A stretch of DNA of 64,000 nt from Perkinsela sp. pyNocScin1 (Eukaryota > Euglenozoa > Kinetoplastea > Prokinetoplastida > Perkinselidae). The stretch lies in assembly GCA_964019655.1 (NCBI GenBank), contig CAXHTR010000005.1:434001-498000 (forward strand), in the 5' to 3' direction. How positions within the stretch are numbered: position 1 is the first letter of the stretch; every line of letters begins with the position of its first letter. Below, one piece after another: positions 19,110 to 27,199 of this stretch. Under the pieces are notes generated by a model. That model did not search any database, was not told the DNA's origin, and worked only from the letters and a program-made list of their open reading frames with translations. The position numbers were made by a program, and so were the translations under genes.

Positions 19110-19327
19110 GCTTAAGAAAAAAAATAAGGAAAATTGCAATCGTACTGAATATTATGCTCGAACAATCTCTGGGCCGTCTCTGTACCATTGCTATAGTAAA
19201 TAGGCTCCTAAGCCCATTTTTCACAGATGTTTTACTTTCCCATGCTCTCCTTGATGTTTAACTTTTGAAGCGTAGAATGCTCCGAAGAGCATCTGCTATC
19301 GGCCTAGATTTCATTTTTTTCTTCACC

Positions 19328-19807
19328 TTAAATAACATCCGCAAGACCATCGTTTACTACCTGAGTATAGCATTTGTAGCACATGCGAAAATCCCAATTT
19401 TCTTCTTTTACAGCAACAAGTGCTGATTTTGTCGGATAGCCGCAGTGGAAGCATACGTAAATTTCAGCAGTTCCGAACAAATGAAGCTGTAATCGATGCC
19501 TTGGAAGCCACGAATAACGTAAACCATCTTTTCGCTCGTCAAACACATAGCTGGCGTTCGGACTGAGCATCACATCACCACCCAGATGCCTAAAACGCTT
19601 ATGCGGGGGGCAATCATCGGTAGATCCGATGTCTCCAGATATCCGTTTGTACATGCGCTTTTGCCTCCATGGGAAGTCGAAGCTTTGTCGTTTAAAAAAT
19701 ACACTTCCTGTATCATGGGCGGAAGCAAATCCTTTCTTTTTCCCCGTTCGAAGGGGACTTTCTGGACGGATCGGTCTACGAAAAAGGCGAACACATTGAC
19801 TCAGCAT
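19328..19807 (-). CDS. Mitochondrial zinc-ribbon protein, unknown
   Basis: A 159-residue protein whose first 50 residues are rich in Arg, Ser and Lys with almost no acidic residues, consistent with a mitochondrial presequence. A zinc ribbon is seen near the end: Cys119-x2-Cys122 and Cys143-x2-Cys146 (CFHC and CYKC, 20 residues between pairs). The middle segment (LSPNASYVFDERKDGLRYSW) is conserved-looking but not recognised. A mitoribosomal or respiratory-assembly protein would fit; neither can be shown. ATG at 19805-19807. Confidence 0.6.
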   Translation of the reverse strand: MLSQCVRLFRRPIRPESPLRTGKKKGFASAHDTGSVFFKRQSFDFPWRQKRMYKRISGDIGSTDDCPPHKRFRHLGGDVMLSPNASYVFDERKDGLRYSWLPRHRLQLHLFGTAEIYVCFHCGYPTKSALVAVKEENWDFRMCYKCYTQVVNDGLADVI

Positions 19808-20012
19808 TGTGGCGCATTTCCTAAAAGAATTAAATTTTTTTGATTAACACAGGGCTAAGAATGGCTGGGTTAAAAAGTATATCTGCCTTACCAGACTGGA
19901 GCAGTGCAAAACTGCGCACGCTCGCAACATTAAGACCATTATTCTATGACCGTGGTGTATTTTTCAATACTTGGCCATGCATAGTGCACTAACATTATAT
20001 CTGTACCAAAAG

Positions 20013-20513
20013 TCAGCTCCTGTGCTTCGCTTTCTTCGATTCTTTGCCATCGAACTCTTTAGCTCGCAATATGAGCTTAGCGTGCTCAAGTTGCAATGCT
20101 GCTGCGTACTGCTGCAAAGTGAATTCCTGAAGAAGCTGCTTTTGTAAGCTTGTTCGATTTATGAGATAGCCATCGCCATGTGTAGCACCCGAATCCCCAC
20201 GATCAATGCCCGAACTGTCAGTCCCCACATTAGCACTTCTCGTATCAGTGACGCGTGTCGTTCGAGTTTTTGTTTCGCATACTTTTAAGTTTTTGTTTCC
20301 AAAGCGATAGTTATTGAACATTTCAATCGCACGTCCTCTGCCAATATCACTGTCGTACTCGACAAAACCATATCGATGAGTGCCTCCCTCAGGCCCAAGA
20401 AGGTTGACATGCACTATTTGGCCAGCAGTTGCAAAAAGCGTGCGCAAATTCGCGAGAGTCATCGTTGGGTCAATGTTACCAACATAAATTCCGTAGGATA
20501 GCTGGCGATTCAT
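20013..20513 (-). CDS. Single-RRM RNA-binding protein
   Basis: A 166-residue protein with one N-terminal RRM (about 6-82). RNP2 is GIYVGNI and RNP1 is HRYGFVEYDS (RYGFVEY). A Thr/Arg-rich linker and a helical, Lys-rich tail (KEFDGKESKKAKHRS) follow. Small one-RRM proteins of this layout are common in kinetoplastids, where regulation is post-transcriptional. Target RNA unknown. ATG at 20513. Confidence 0.85.
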   Translation of the reverse strand: MNRQLSYGIYVGNIDPTMTLANLRTLFATAGQIVHVNLLGPEGGTHRYGFVEYDSDIGRGRAIEMFNNYRFGNKNLKVCETKTRTTRVTDTRSANVGTDSSGIDRGDSGATHGDGYLINRTSLQKQLLQEFTLQQYAAALQLEHAKLILRAKEFDGKESKKAKHRS

Positions 20514-20591
20514 TTGAGTTTTTATGGAGAGGTTAGTTCATACATATGAAGACCCAAATATTCCTTGAAAGATCAGCACTCGAATGATCCA

Positions 20592-21119
20592 TCATACTTT
20601 CCGCTTAAAGCTGATGTCCTCTCCCATTTGCCGGGCAACAGGGCATTCTTTTCGTATGCGTTCAACAAATACCGCAAAATTTTCATCACTTACGTTTGGG
20701 GCTTCAATGAATGCAGTAACGGTGCTTTTTTGCTTTATCTCTTGTTCCCCAAGGGCACTCTTTTGATTAGAAGCTTCGACAAAGCTTATATTGGGCACGT
20801 CGATATTCATTTCAGCTGCAACTTCTGCAGCATGAGATATGGCACAAGACTCTAACATAGCCATCTTTGCTGACTGCATAGAAAATGTTGTTTGATAGGT
20901 ATCTTTGAACCAATTTTTCCAGTTCAGTCGTTTTGAGCGCTCATTCTTCGCTTTAATTTGCTGTGATCGCAGACTTTCCAAGTTTTGAGCGAATTTTGAG
21001 GAATGATGCGATGGCGGTCGAACGATAGTTAAGTATTTGTTAATACTTTCCCTCACTCTAAAGCCTGCATATTTTCCTGCGATTCTCAGCTCTCGGATCA
21101 GTGCCCACGTAAGGCTCAT
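20592..21119 (-). CDS. OsmC/Ohr-fold protein
   Basis: 175 residues from ATG 21119 (MSLTWALIREL); the upstream TTG opening is ignored. The C-terminal 100 residues look like OsmC/Ohr. A helix with the first cysteine (MLESCAISHAAEVAAEM, Cys92) is followed by a beta segment, then IEAPNVSDENFAVFVERIRK leads to ECPVARQ with the second cysteine (Cys159). In the family these are the peroxidatic and resolving cysteines of a thiol peroxidase. The N-terminal 70 residues do not resemble the usual OsmC first half; they are basic and may be a targeting region. Activity is therefore uncertain. It sits between aminopeptidase and RRM genes. Confidence 0.6.
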   Translation of the reverse strand: MSLTWALIRELRIAGKYAGFRVRESINKYLTIVRPPSHHSSKFAQNLESLRSQQIKAKNERSKRLNWKNWFKDTYQTTFSMQSAKMAMLESCAISHAAEVAAEMNIDVPNISFVEASNQKSALGEQEIKQKSTVTAFIEAPNVSDENFAVFVERIRKECPVARQMGEDISFKRKV

Positions 21120-21250
21120 GATATAAACATCAACGAAAATCAAAGTATCTAGGTATGTGAAGTCATACAGCGATTTTATCAGCTTGAATGGTCCACACTC
21201 ATTTATGTATGTATTGATTCATAATGTAGCCTTCGATTGCCAAGTGCATC

Positions 21251-24160
21251 TCAAGAGCGACAGATAGACCGAATAGTAGCGTTCGCGATTTCAGAGACTT
21301 GCTTGGATATTCCGTGTGTCTGTGACACAAGAGACATCAAGCCACAAATGGCGCTTTGTCTTCCTTTTGTGTAACTTTTTGCCAGCGTGAATGCACTCAT
21401 TAGACGGGCTGCAACGCCCGAGTTAATTTTGTCTATTTCAATAACTTTGCTGACAAGAAAGCTGTATCCCTTGTAATCTGGTGAGTGGAAATTCACATAA
21501 CTATTCTTTAAGCCTCCGATCAACGTATAGATGTTGTTTGGATTCGTTTTAATGAACTGCTCACTTCGAAAAATATTTTCGATGCAGTCGAAATTACCAG
21601 GGATATTGCAGGAAGCGGAAATGAGGTACCATTTGTGCATGGTAAGCATATCAGAGCTCCACTTTTCCATGAAATCTTTCATAGCGATTTCGCGAGTAGA
21701 GCAGCTATAATTCAAAGAGCTCAGACTAGCGACCTCATCTGTCATATTCTGAGCAGCACGCATTCGGTTAAGAAGCTTTTTCTCAATAAAATCTTCCTGC
21801 AGCAAAGCAAGAAGACTGTACGCTTTGTTAACTATGGCTCGGTTGCTCGAGCCTTCTAAAGGAGATTCCGCTGAAACTCGGACATGAGAGCTGTCAGTCT
21901 CGATTATCTCGAGAAGTGAGTCGCGAAGACGGCCAGCGAGAGAAGTTTTCAAGTATTCCAAGACAACGTGCAGAAGAACAGGGTCACACTCTGTTATCTC
22001 TGTTGTTAACTCAGCCAGAGCAGGAAAGCTGATGGCCATAGCCTTGAACTTTCCGTCAGCCGATGAATCATGTAAAACTTCCTTAAACCCATTGACCACG
22101 AAGCCTTCAAAATATTTCATGAGATAGGAATCATTCGCGAGCATAAGTTCTGTCAGAGCTTTTGCATCAAAAATGTTGTCCGAAATGCTATATTCAGATA
22201 AAGGACCATTGCGTTTTATGAGCTTCTCTTTTGCCTTCTGATAAAGCTCATGAACTAGCCACCGAGAAATGGTCTGACCTGCATTGAACCTATTCACTCC
22301 GTCTGAATCATACTTCAGGAGAAACAGATTGTCATTGGGTGAAGCATCAAGAACATCAAACCTAACTGGGGCGCTAAGGCCGCGGAAAACAGATGCGATC
22401 GGCTTGGATTTCAATTTGGCATTCCCATCAGATAAACCTGTGAAGATAAAGGTCTGCTTGCTGGAAGTAAGTCTAAGTGTGACTTCTGTGCTCTCGGGGG
22501 TATACTCTTTGCAAAGACTTTCCACGAGCGTATCTGTATGGCCTTCACATTCAAAGTAATTGGAGATTTTCAAATGCACGCCGGTTTCAGGGTGTAAAAG
22601 ACTAAATTTCATAGGAATGACGAGAGGTCCTGAGGAAGGCTCATTGATGAAGGGGTGCTCTTGTGAGGCTGTGATAATGAGCACATCTTTCTCGATGTTA
22701 TATATGCTCTTAAGAGAAACGTGGGGCGTTCCTGCGGTAGAGTACCATCTACGAAACTGGGACAAATCATCCTCGTTTGCATCTGCCATTGCATCGAGAA
22801 AATCATCGCACGTTACAGCAGCACCGTCATGTCTCTGAAAATATAAATCCATACCTTTCCGAAAACCTTCTTTTCCATAGAGGGATTCATACATGCGCAC
22901 AACTTCGGCGCCTTTCTCGTATACAGTATAGGTGTAGAAATTGTCGACAGCCTCATACTCATCAGGGCGTATTGCATGACGCATGGCACTTGAGTCTTCC
23001 GGAAACTGTCGGGCACGCAAGAATGCAACGTTTTGCAAACGTACTACATCACGAGAGTTCATGTCAGATGAGAACTCTTGATCACGATACACGGTCAAGC
23101 CCTCCTTCAGAGTGAGCTGGAACCAGTCTCTGCATGTTACGCGGTTGCCGGTCCAGTTGTGAAAATATTCATGTGCAACGACGCCTTCAATGCGCTCGAA
23201 ATCGGTGTCAGTTGCGGTACGCTTTCCAGCAACAACGAGGGAAGCATTGAAAATGTTGAGCGATTTGTTTTCCATTGCACCAGCATTAAAATCATCAATG
23301 GCAATTACGTTGAAGAGATTCAAATCGTATTCTCGCCCGTATTTTTCTTCATCCCACTGCATGGCACGCTTCAGCGAGCTAATTGCATGATCAAGCTTAT
23401 GAATGTACTTCGCCTCTGAGTAAAAATGTAGATCGATCTTTTTTCCTGAAATTGATGTGTAGCAATCAGTGACCTTTTCAAATGCGCCGGCGACAAGAGC
23501 GAAGAGGTATGTAGGCTTTGGGTGGGGATCGTACCAGACAGCGTAGTGATAGCCATTAAGCCCAGAGTATTGTCCTGATTCCTCAAGATTGCCATTGCTC
23601 AGGAGTATTGGTGCGGAATCAACTGGTCCTACAATTTTAGTTCTGTAAGTTGACATCACATCCGGGCGGTCGAATGAGTAAATCATGTTGCGAAATCCCT
23701 CAGCTTCACACTGTGTAACATAGTTTCCGTGCGATTTATACAGCCCTGAAAGCTGCAGGTTCGAACTTGGGTCAATTTTCACTCTGATTGACAGATTCCA
23801 GCTGTTTTTATTTTCCCAAGAAGCGTCTTGGAATAATGCAGGAGACAATCGCAAGTTGTAATCTTCCTTGGAAACATGAAAGCTCTTCACAATTGCGGAA
23901 TCAATCGAAATACTCTCGAGAGAAAGAAAGGCAGACCCATTAAGAAGTAGTCCTTCTCTCTTAAGTATATCCTCGGGATTGTCAGATTTTTTATCAGAGC
24001 TTCGGAGTTTGAGGTTCATTTCGCTCGTAACATCGACGACCCCATTCTCTATCTTGAATGTAAGACTTACGTGTGGAACCGTAATTGGCAGTGGCTGATA
24101 TGCGCTTCTGTGTGTTTTGTTCGAGGAATTTCTATTTATGGTTTTTGCTTCGTCTGTCAT
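21251..24160 (-). CDS. PepN-type M1 aminopeptidase
   Basis: 969 residues from ATG 24160 (MTDEAK); the frame opens at a TTG at 24205. The substrate-recognition motif GAMEN is at 294-298. The zinc site HEYFH is at 330-334, with the third ligand Glu353 in LKEGLT. EYFHNWTGNRVTCRDWFQLTLKEGL and TYTVYEKGAEVVRMYE (containing the transition-state tyrosine) are characteristic of the bacterial PepN/alanyl-aminopeptidase class, which also occurs in plants, apicomplexans and kinetoplastids. The length fits PepN (about 870) plus an N-terminal extension. It is the first gene of the minus cluster, so its 5 prime end faces the divergent strand-switch region. Confidence 0.95.
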   Translation of the reverse strand: MTDEAKTINRNSSNKTHRSAYQPLPITVPHVSLTFKIENGVVDVTSEMNLKLRSSDKKSDNPEDILKREGLLLNGSAFLSLESISIDSAIVKSFHVSKEDYNLRLSPALFQDASWENKNSWNLSIRVKIDPSSNLQLSGLYKSHGNYVTQCEAEGFRNMIYSFDRPDVMSTYRTKIVGPVDSAPILLSNGNLEESGQYSGLNGYHYAVWYDPHPKPTYLFALVAGAFEKVTDCYTSISGKKIDLHFYSEAKYIHKLDHAISSLKRAMQWDEEKYGREYDLNLFNVIAIDDFNAGAMENKSLNIFNASLVVAGKRTATDTDFERIEGVVAHEYFHNWTGNRVTCRDWFQLTLKEGLTVYRDQEFSSDMNSRDVVRLQNVAFLRARQFPEDSSAMRHAIRPDEYEAVDNFYTYTVYEKGAEVVRMYESLYGKEGFRKGMDLYFQRHDGAAVTCDDFLDAMADANEDDLSQFRRWYSTAGTPHVSLKSIYNIEKDVLIITASQEHPFINEPSSGPLVIPMKFSLLHPETGVHLKISNYFECEGHTDTLVESLCKEYTPESTEVTLRLTSSKQTFIFTGLSDGNAKLKSKPIASVFRGLSAPVRFDVLDASPNDNLFLLKYDSDGVNRFNAGQTISRWLVHELYQKAKEKLIKRNGPLSEYSISDNIFDAKALTELMLANDSYLMKYFEGFVVNGFKEVLHDSSADGKFKAMAISFPALAELTTEITECDPVLLHVVLEYLKTSLAGRLRDSLLEIIETDSSHVRVSAESPLEGSSNRAIVNKAYSLLALLQEDFIEKKLLNRMRAAQNMTDEVASLSSLNYSCSTREIAMKDFMEKWSSDMLTMHKWYLISASCNIPGNFDCIENIFRSEQFIKTNPNNIYTLIGGLKNSYVNFHSPDYKGYSFLVSKVIEIDKINSGVAARLMSAFTLAKSYTKGRQSAICGLMSLVSQTHGISKQVSEIANATIRSICRS

Positions 24161-24435
24161 TACAAAATTAGAAATCAATAGACATGAGCCCTTACAAGTA
24201 GTCAATTCTGATATCCCCCCTGCTAATTAGTTAAACACAAGGCTTCTGTTAATTCCACTTTTAAATATTTTTACTAAGATCTACATTATTGATTGACCAC
24301 CAGTTACTGCGTGAATTCAAATCTACGGTAAAATCTTAAGGTCAAGGGATTATATAACAGGCATTACGAGTATCATAGAGTTTATTGACTCCAATTATGT
24401 GCCAGGACTAGATAGTGCAGAATTCAGCATAATGC
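24161..24435. promoter_or_regulatory. Divergent strand-switch region between two gene clusters
   Basis: This 275-base AT-rich gap separates the ATG of the aminopeptidase (minus) from the first ATG of CDC5L (plus). All 21 genes to the left run left and all 13 to the right run right. In kinetoplastids such divergent strand-switch regions are the usual starts of polycistronic RNA polymerase II transcription. No TATA box, tRNA gene or long repeat is evident. Calling it a transcription start region is inference from gene orientation. Confidence 0.6.
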
Positions 24436-25386
24436 ATGTCCTTCTCAACAGAATATTTTGTAATGAAGATCCATCGTTTGTTTCTCTATTTTTCTAACTC
24501 TTATGATAAAACAACGATGTTCGAAAACTTGAATGATCCCCGTAGAACCCAGTGGCGGAATTCAGAAGATGAGTTATTAAAAGCGTTTGTGATGAAGTAT
24601 GGAACAAACAGCTGGTCGAGAATTTCATGCACATTGAGGTACAAAACACCGAATCAATGCAGAGATAGGTGGAACGAGTATATTTTTCCGAGCCTCCACA
24701 AGAAAAATTGGACGGAAGATGATGATGCACAGCTGGTAAAGCTTTCGAAAACTTTCCCAAATCAGTGGAAAACAATAGCAGCTAGCTTAGGAAGAACTGC
24801 ACAGCATTGCATAACCAGATTCGAAGAGCTTCTAGGACAAGGTGATGAAAACTTTTCATCCGGTGGTACGGATGTTGCACTAGATTCTTTAGTTCAGCAC
24901 GGAGTTGTATACCCACACACGCAACCAGCCATCGCTGATTCACGAACTCTTTCTCATGATGAAATAGTGGCACTTCAGGAAGGAAGCGCGAGGATCGCTA
25001 ATATCCAAAATCGAAAAGAGCGAAAGCAGAATAAGAAACTGAAGCAAGAAAATACTGCAAGCATGAAAAAACTAAGAAAGCTTAGGGATTTACAAAGAGC
25101 TGGTCTTTTGCCTCGAGGTAGCATATCTCAGAAAACAATTGCATCGCTCTCCATGCAAGAGGACATGCAGTCAAAAGTCGGGGAAAATGAAGACGAGGAA
25201 GAAATTCAACAGATTGACCATGAGATGCCCAAGAGCAGCCTCAGTGCGAACAGCTGCCCGAGTGAAATTGCTCATCCTCATTCAGAGCCTCATAATTATA
25301 CATTAACATTCGAAGATTGTGTGCGGGCACAGTCAGTATTTCCCGATGTTGAAGAAACAGAATGGGCTGAATGTAGTCGTTCATGA
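24436..25386 (+). CDS. Short CDC5L/Cef1-like Myb splicing factor
   Basis: Two N-terminal Myb repeats match CDC5L: QWRNSEDELLKAFVMKYGTN, WSRISCTL, QCRDRWNEYIFPSLHKKNWT, then LVKLSKTFPNQWKTIAASLG and QHCITRFEELL. CDC5L is a core member of the Prp19 complex (NTC) in the spliceosome. The protein has 316 residues from the first ATG; most CDC5L proteins exceed 700. A charged region (RKERKQNKKLKQE) and an acidic tail remain, but the long C-terminal part is missing. The ATG at 24517 (MFENLNDP) lies at the position where relatives begin and may be the true start. It is the first gene of the plus cluster. Confidence 0.85.
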   Translation: MSFSTEYFVMKIHRLFLYFSNSYDKTTMFENLNDPRRTQWRNSEDELLKAFVMKYGTNSWSRISCTLRYKTPNQCRDRWNEYIFPSLHKKNWTEDDDAQLVKLSKTFPNQWKTIAASLGRTAQHCITRFEELLGQGDENFSSGGTDVALDSLVQHGVVYPHTQPAIADSRTLSHDEIVALQEGSARIANIQNRKERKQNKKLKQENTASMKKLRKLRDLQRAGLLPRGSISQKTIASLSMQEDMQSKVGENEDEEEIQQIDHEMPKSSLSANSCPSEIAHPHSEPHNYTLTFEDCVRAQSVFPDVEETEWAECSRS

Positions 25387-25461
25387 GTAAAAGCTAATAA
25401 TTTTAGACTTAGCATCACACTAGAGTTTTTCCGCATGTATTCCTTATAGAAAAATCTACGA

Positions 25462-25839
25462 ATGGGAGGACAGTCGCCGTCTATTGGTAGATATAATCGT
25501 ATTCCTACACGTCAAAAGGCTCAATTATTTTGGTTCTCTGTTGCTTTCTGCATCGTTTCATATCAAATCTTAAAATTTACCATTCAAAGAGTCGTTCCGA
25601 AAAGGGGCGATTACTATTATGATTCTCTGAATCGATTCAAGGCTGTTCCAGAGAAGATTATGGAGCACGAAAGATCCATGAGAGAGATGCGTGAGACACT
25701 TACTGTCCATAACGCTATAACTGTACCATCGCCCGGCGAATTCAATGGATCGTTACAAGAAGAATTTTCCCCAGGTCGGATCGGCGTAGTCAGCTCTCAT
25801 ACGAACAAAACCGGTGCTGTTAATAAAGTAAGTACATAA
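25462..25839 (+). CDS. Small single-TM protein, unknown
   Basis: An unrecognised 125-residue protein. After a short basic N-terminus (MGGQSPSIGRYNRIPTRQKA) there is one hydrophobic span, LFWFSVAFCIVSYQILKF (about 22-39), followed by a charged helical stretch with KIMEHERSMREMRETL and a flexible tail. Size and layout fit a small inner-membrane mitochondrial protein. A pyrimidine tract and AG (CCTTATAG) end just before the ATG. Confidence is limited to its being a real gene in line with the cluster. Confidence 0.55.
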   Translation: MGGQSPSIGRYNRIPTRQKAQLFWFSVAFCIVSYQILKFTIQRVVPKRGDYYYDSLNRFKAVPEKIMEHERSMREMRETLTVHNAITVPSPGEFNGSLQEEFSPGRIGVVSSHTNKTGAVNKVST

Positions 25840-26019
25840 ATTTGACGAGGAGCGGCAACTTCTTGGATAGCAGCCGGAGATAGCGATGTTTGCGCACTTT
25901 GGTCAGATCTAGGTAGTGTGCACTCGTCATTGCTTAATGTTCATAGATTAAAAACCGATTTAGTTTCACCATGGCTGTAGCACATAGAATGTGTTATTAC
26001 TTTTCAGTGAAAGGTATTG

Positions 26020-27132
26020 ATGTTGATGGAGCTAGACGCGTCGTATCACAAATTTTCATTGGAATGTCTCGTTGATCTATCATCATGTCTTGAAGAATCA
26101 GGAAAAGAACCCGTGCAAATGAAATATGGCCCTTCTATTCTCATGAATTTTGAGAAAGTGCCTCGGCCTATGAGCTACGTAGGCTATGTGCAGCGCTTTT
26201 ACAAGGGGATGATTAATATGTGGGCTTTGCTCCCACTGGCCTGTCTGAAATGCGGAATGTTCAGTAGTTATAATCGTCATCTAACTGTTCGTGAGTTTCT
26301 ACACAGCAGCCGTATTTCATCTTCTCCCGAGATACCTCTGTGTCAGGTATCCAAAGAGGAGCTGGCAAATTGTTTTTTTCTTCCTAATGGCATAGGGGTC
26401 AATTTGCATGTTCCTCCTTTGATTGAGAATTTCAGCACAAATCTTTGGACCGCTACGCAGAGTTGGGTTTCATCGAAGAAACTAACCATCCATGAAAATG
26501 CTCTAATATGTCGGTATATACTCGAAGAACTGACCGAAAGTAGGTACTTACTCCTCTTTTACCGTGAGCTGTGTGATCATGATTGTAGAGATCAATGGCA
26601 GGCCGCAGAATGTCCCGGAGCTTCGCTGAATCATCATCACAATCAATGCTTCCTTCTCAAGCTTGGAGACCACAAATCTATCTTAATTCCGATATCTACA
26701 TCAGAATATTTACTGGCATACGAAAACCTTTGTTCACTTATGGTCGAGAAGTATGGTGATTCATCAATACTTCAGCGTGTTTCCATACCATGTCAAACAC
26801 GTATGTTTTCAGTGCACATGATGTCAGAAAAAGAAATCAGTACATCTCGTGCGAGCCCACTTGCATTATCAGGGCAGATAGATACCGCTACTCACTGCCA
26901 AACCGAGAGACTTTCTCAAAGTATCTTCACACATAGTTTCGGTGCATTGATTCGACAAGTTTTTTCAAGGAACGGATATCCAGCGTTTCTCGCTGCCTTC
27001 TTCTCTTGTTGCTTCAAGTTAATCAGCATGGAAATAAGAAATCCTCACTCAAGCGAGAAAAATCATGACTTCTGTAGAAAAATTATCGAAAGTCTCAAGT
27101 TTCTACCGAAAGTATGGAGTTTCTTTGTGTAA
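26020..27132 (+). CDS. Unknown protein, 370 residues
   Basis: I recognise no family. The frame opens at a TTG; ATG codons follow at 26020 and 26026. A strong acceptor-like site (TTATTACTTTTCAG, AG at 26006-26007) lies 12 bases before the ATG, so the gene is probably expressed. The protein is rich in Cys, Leu, Ser and His and looks mostly globular. Notable parts are MINMWALLPLACLKCGMF (about 64-81), a His/Cys stretch (CDHDCRDQWQAAECPG and LNHHHNQC, about 185-212) and a hydrophobic YPAFLAAFFSCCFKLI near the end. It lies directly before the Tudor-like repeat gene. Confidence 0.6.
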   Translation: MLMELDASYHKFSLECLVDLSSCLEESGKEPVQMKYGPSILMNFEKVPRPMSYVGYVQRFYKGMINMWALLPLACLKCGMFSSYNRHLTVREFLHSSRISSSPEIPLCQVSKEELANCFFLPNGIGVNLHVPPLIENFSTNLWTATQSWVSSKKLTIHENALICRYILEELTESRYLLLFYRELCDHDCRDQWQAAECPGASLNHHHNQCFLLKLGDHKSILIPISTSEYLLAYENLCSLMVEKYGDSSILQRVSIPCQTRMFSVHMMSEKEISTSRASPLALSGQIDTATHCQTERLSQSIFTHSFGALIRQVFSRNGYPAFLAAFFSCCFKLISMEIRNPHSSEKNHDFCRKIIESLKFLPKVWSFFV

Positions 27133-27199
27133 CCCAAAGATGATTGATCTCTAGATTAAAGATAATCTTTGAAGTTAGTTCCATACTAAGACACAGAAA

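Noticed and set aside
19861-19992. 43-codon plus-strand frame (MAGLKSISALPDWSS...)
   Set aside because: It looks protein-like but runs against a 21-gene minus cluster and is short enough to occur by chance.
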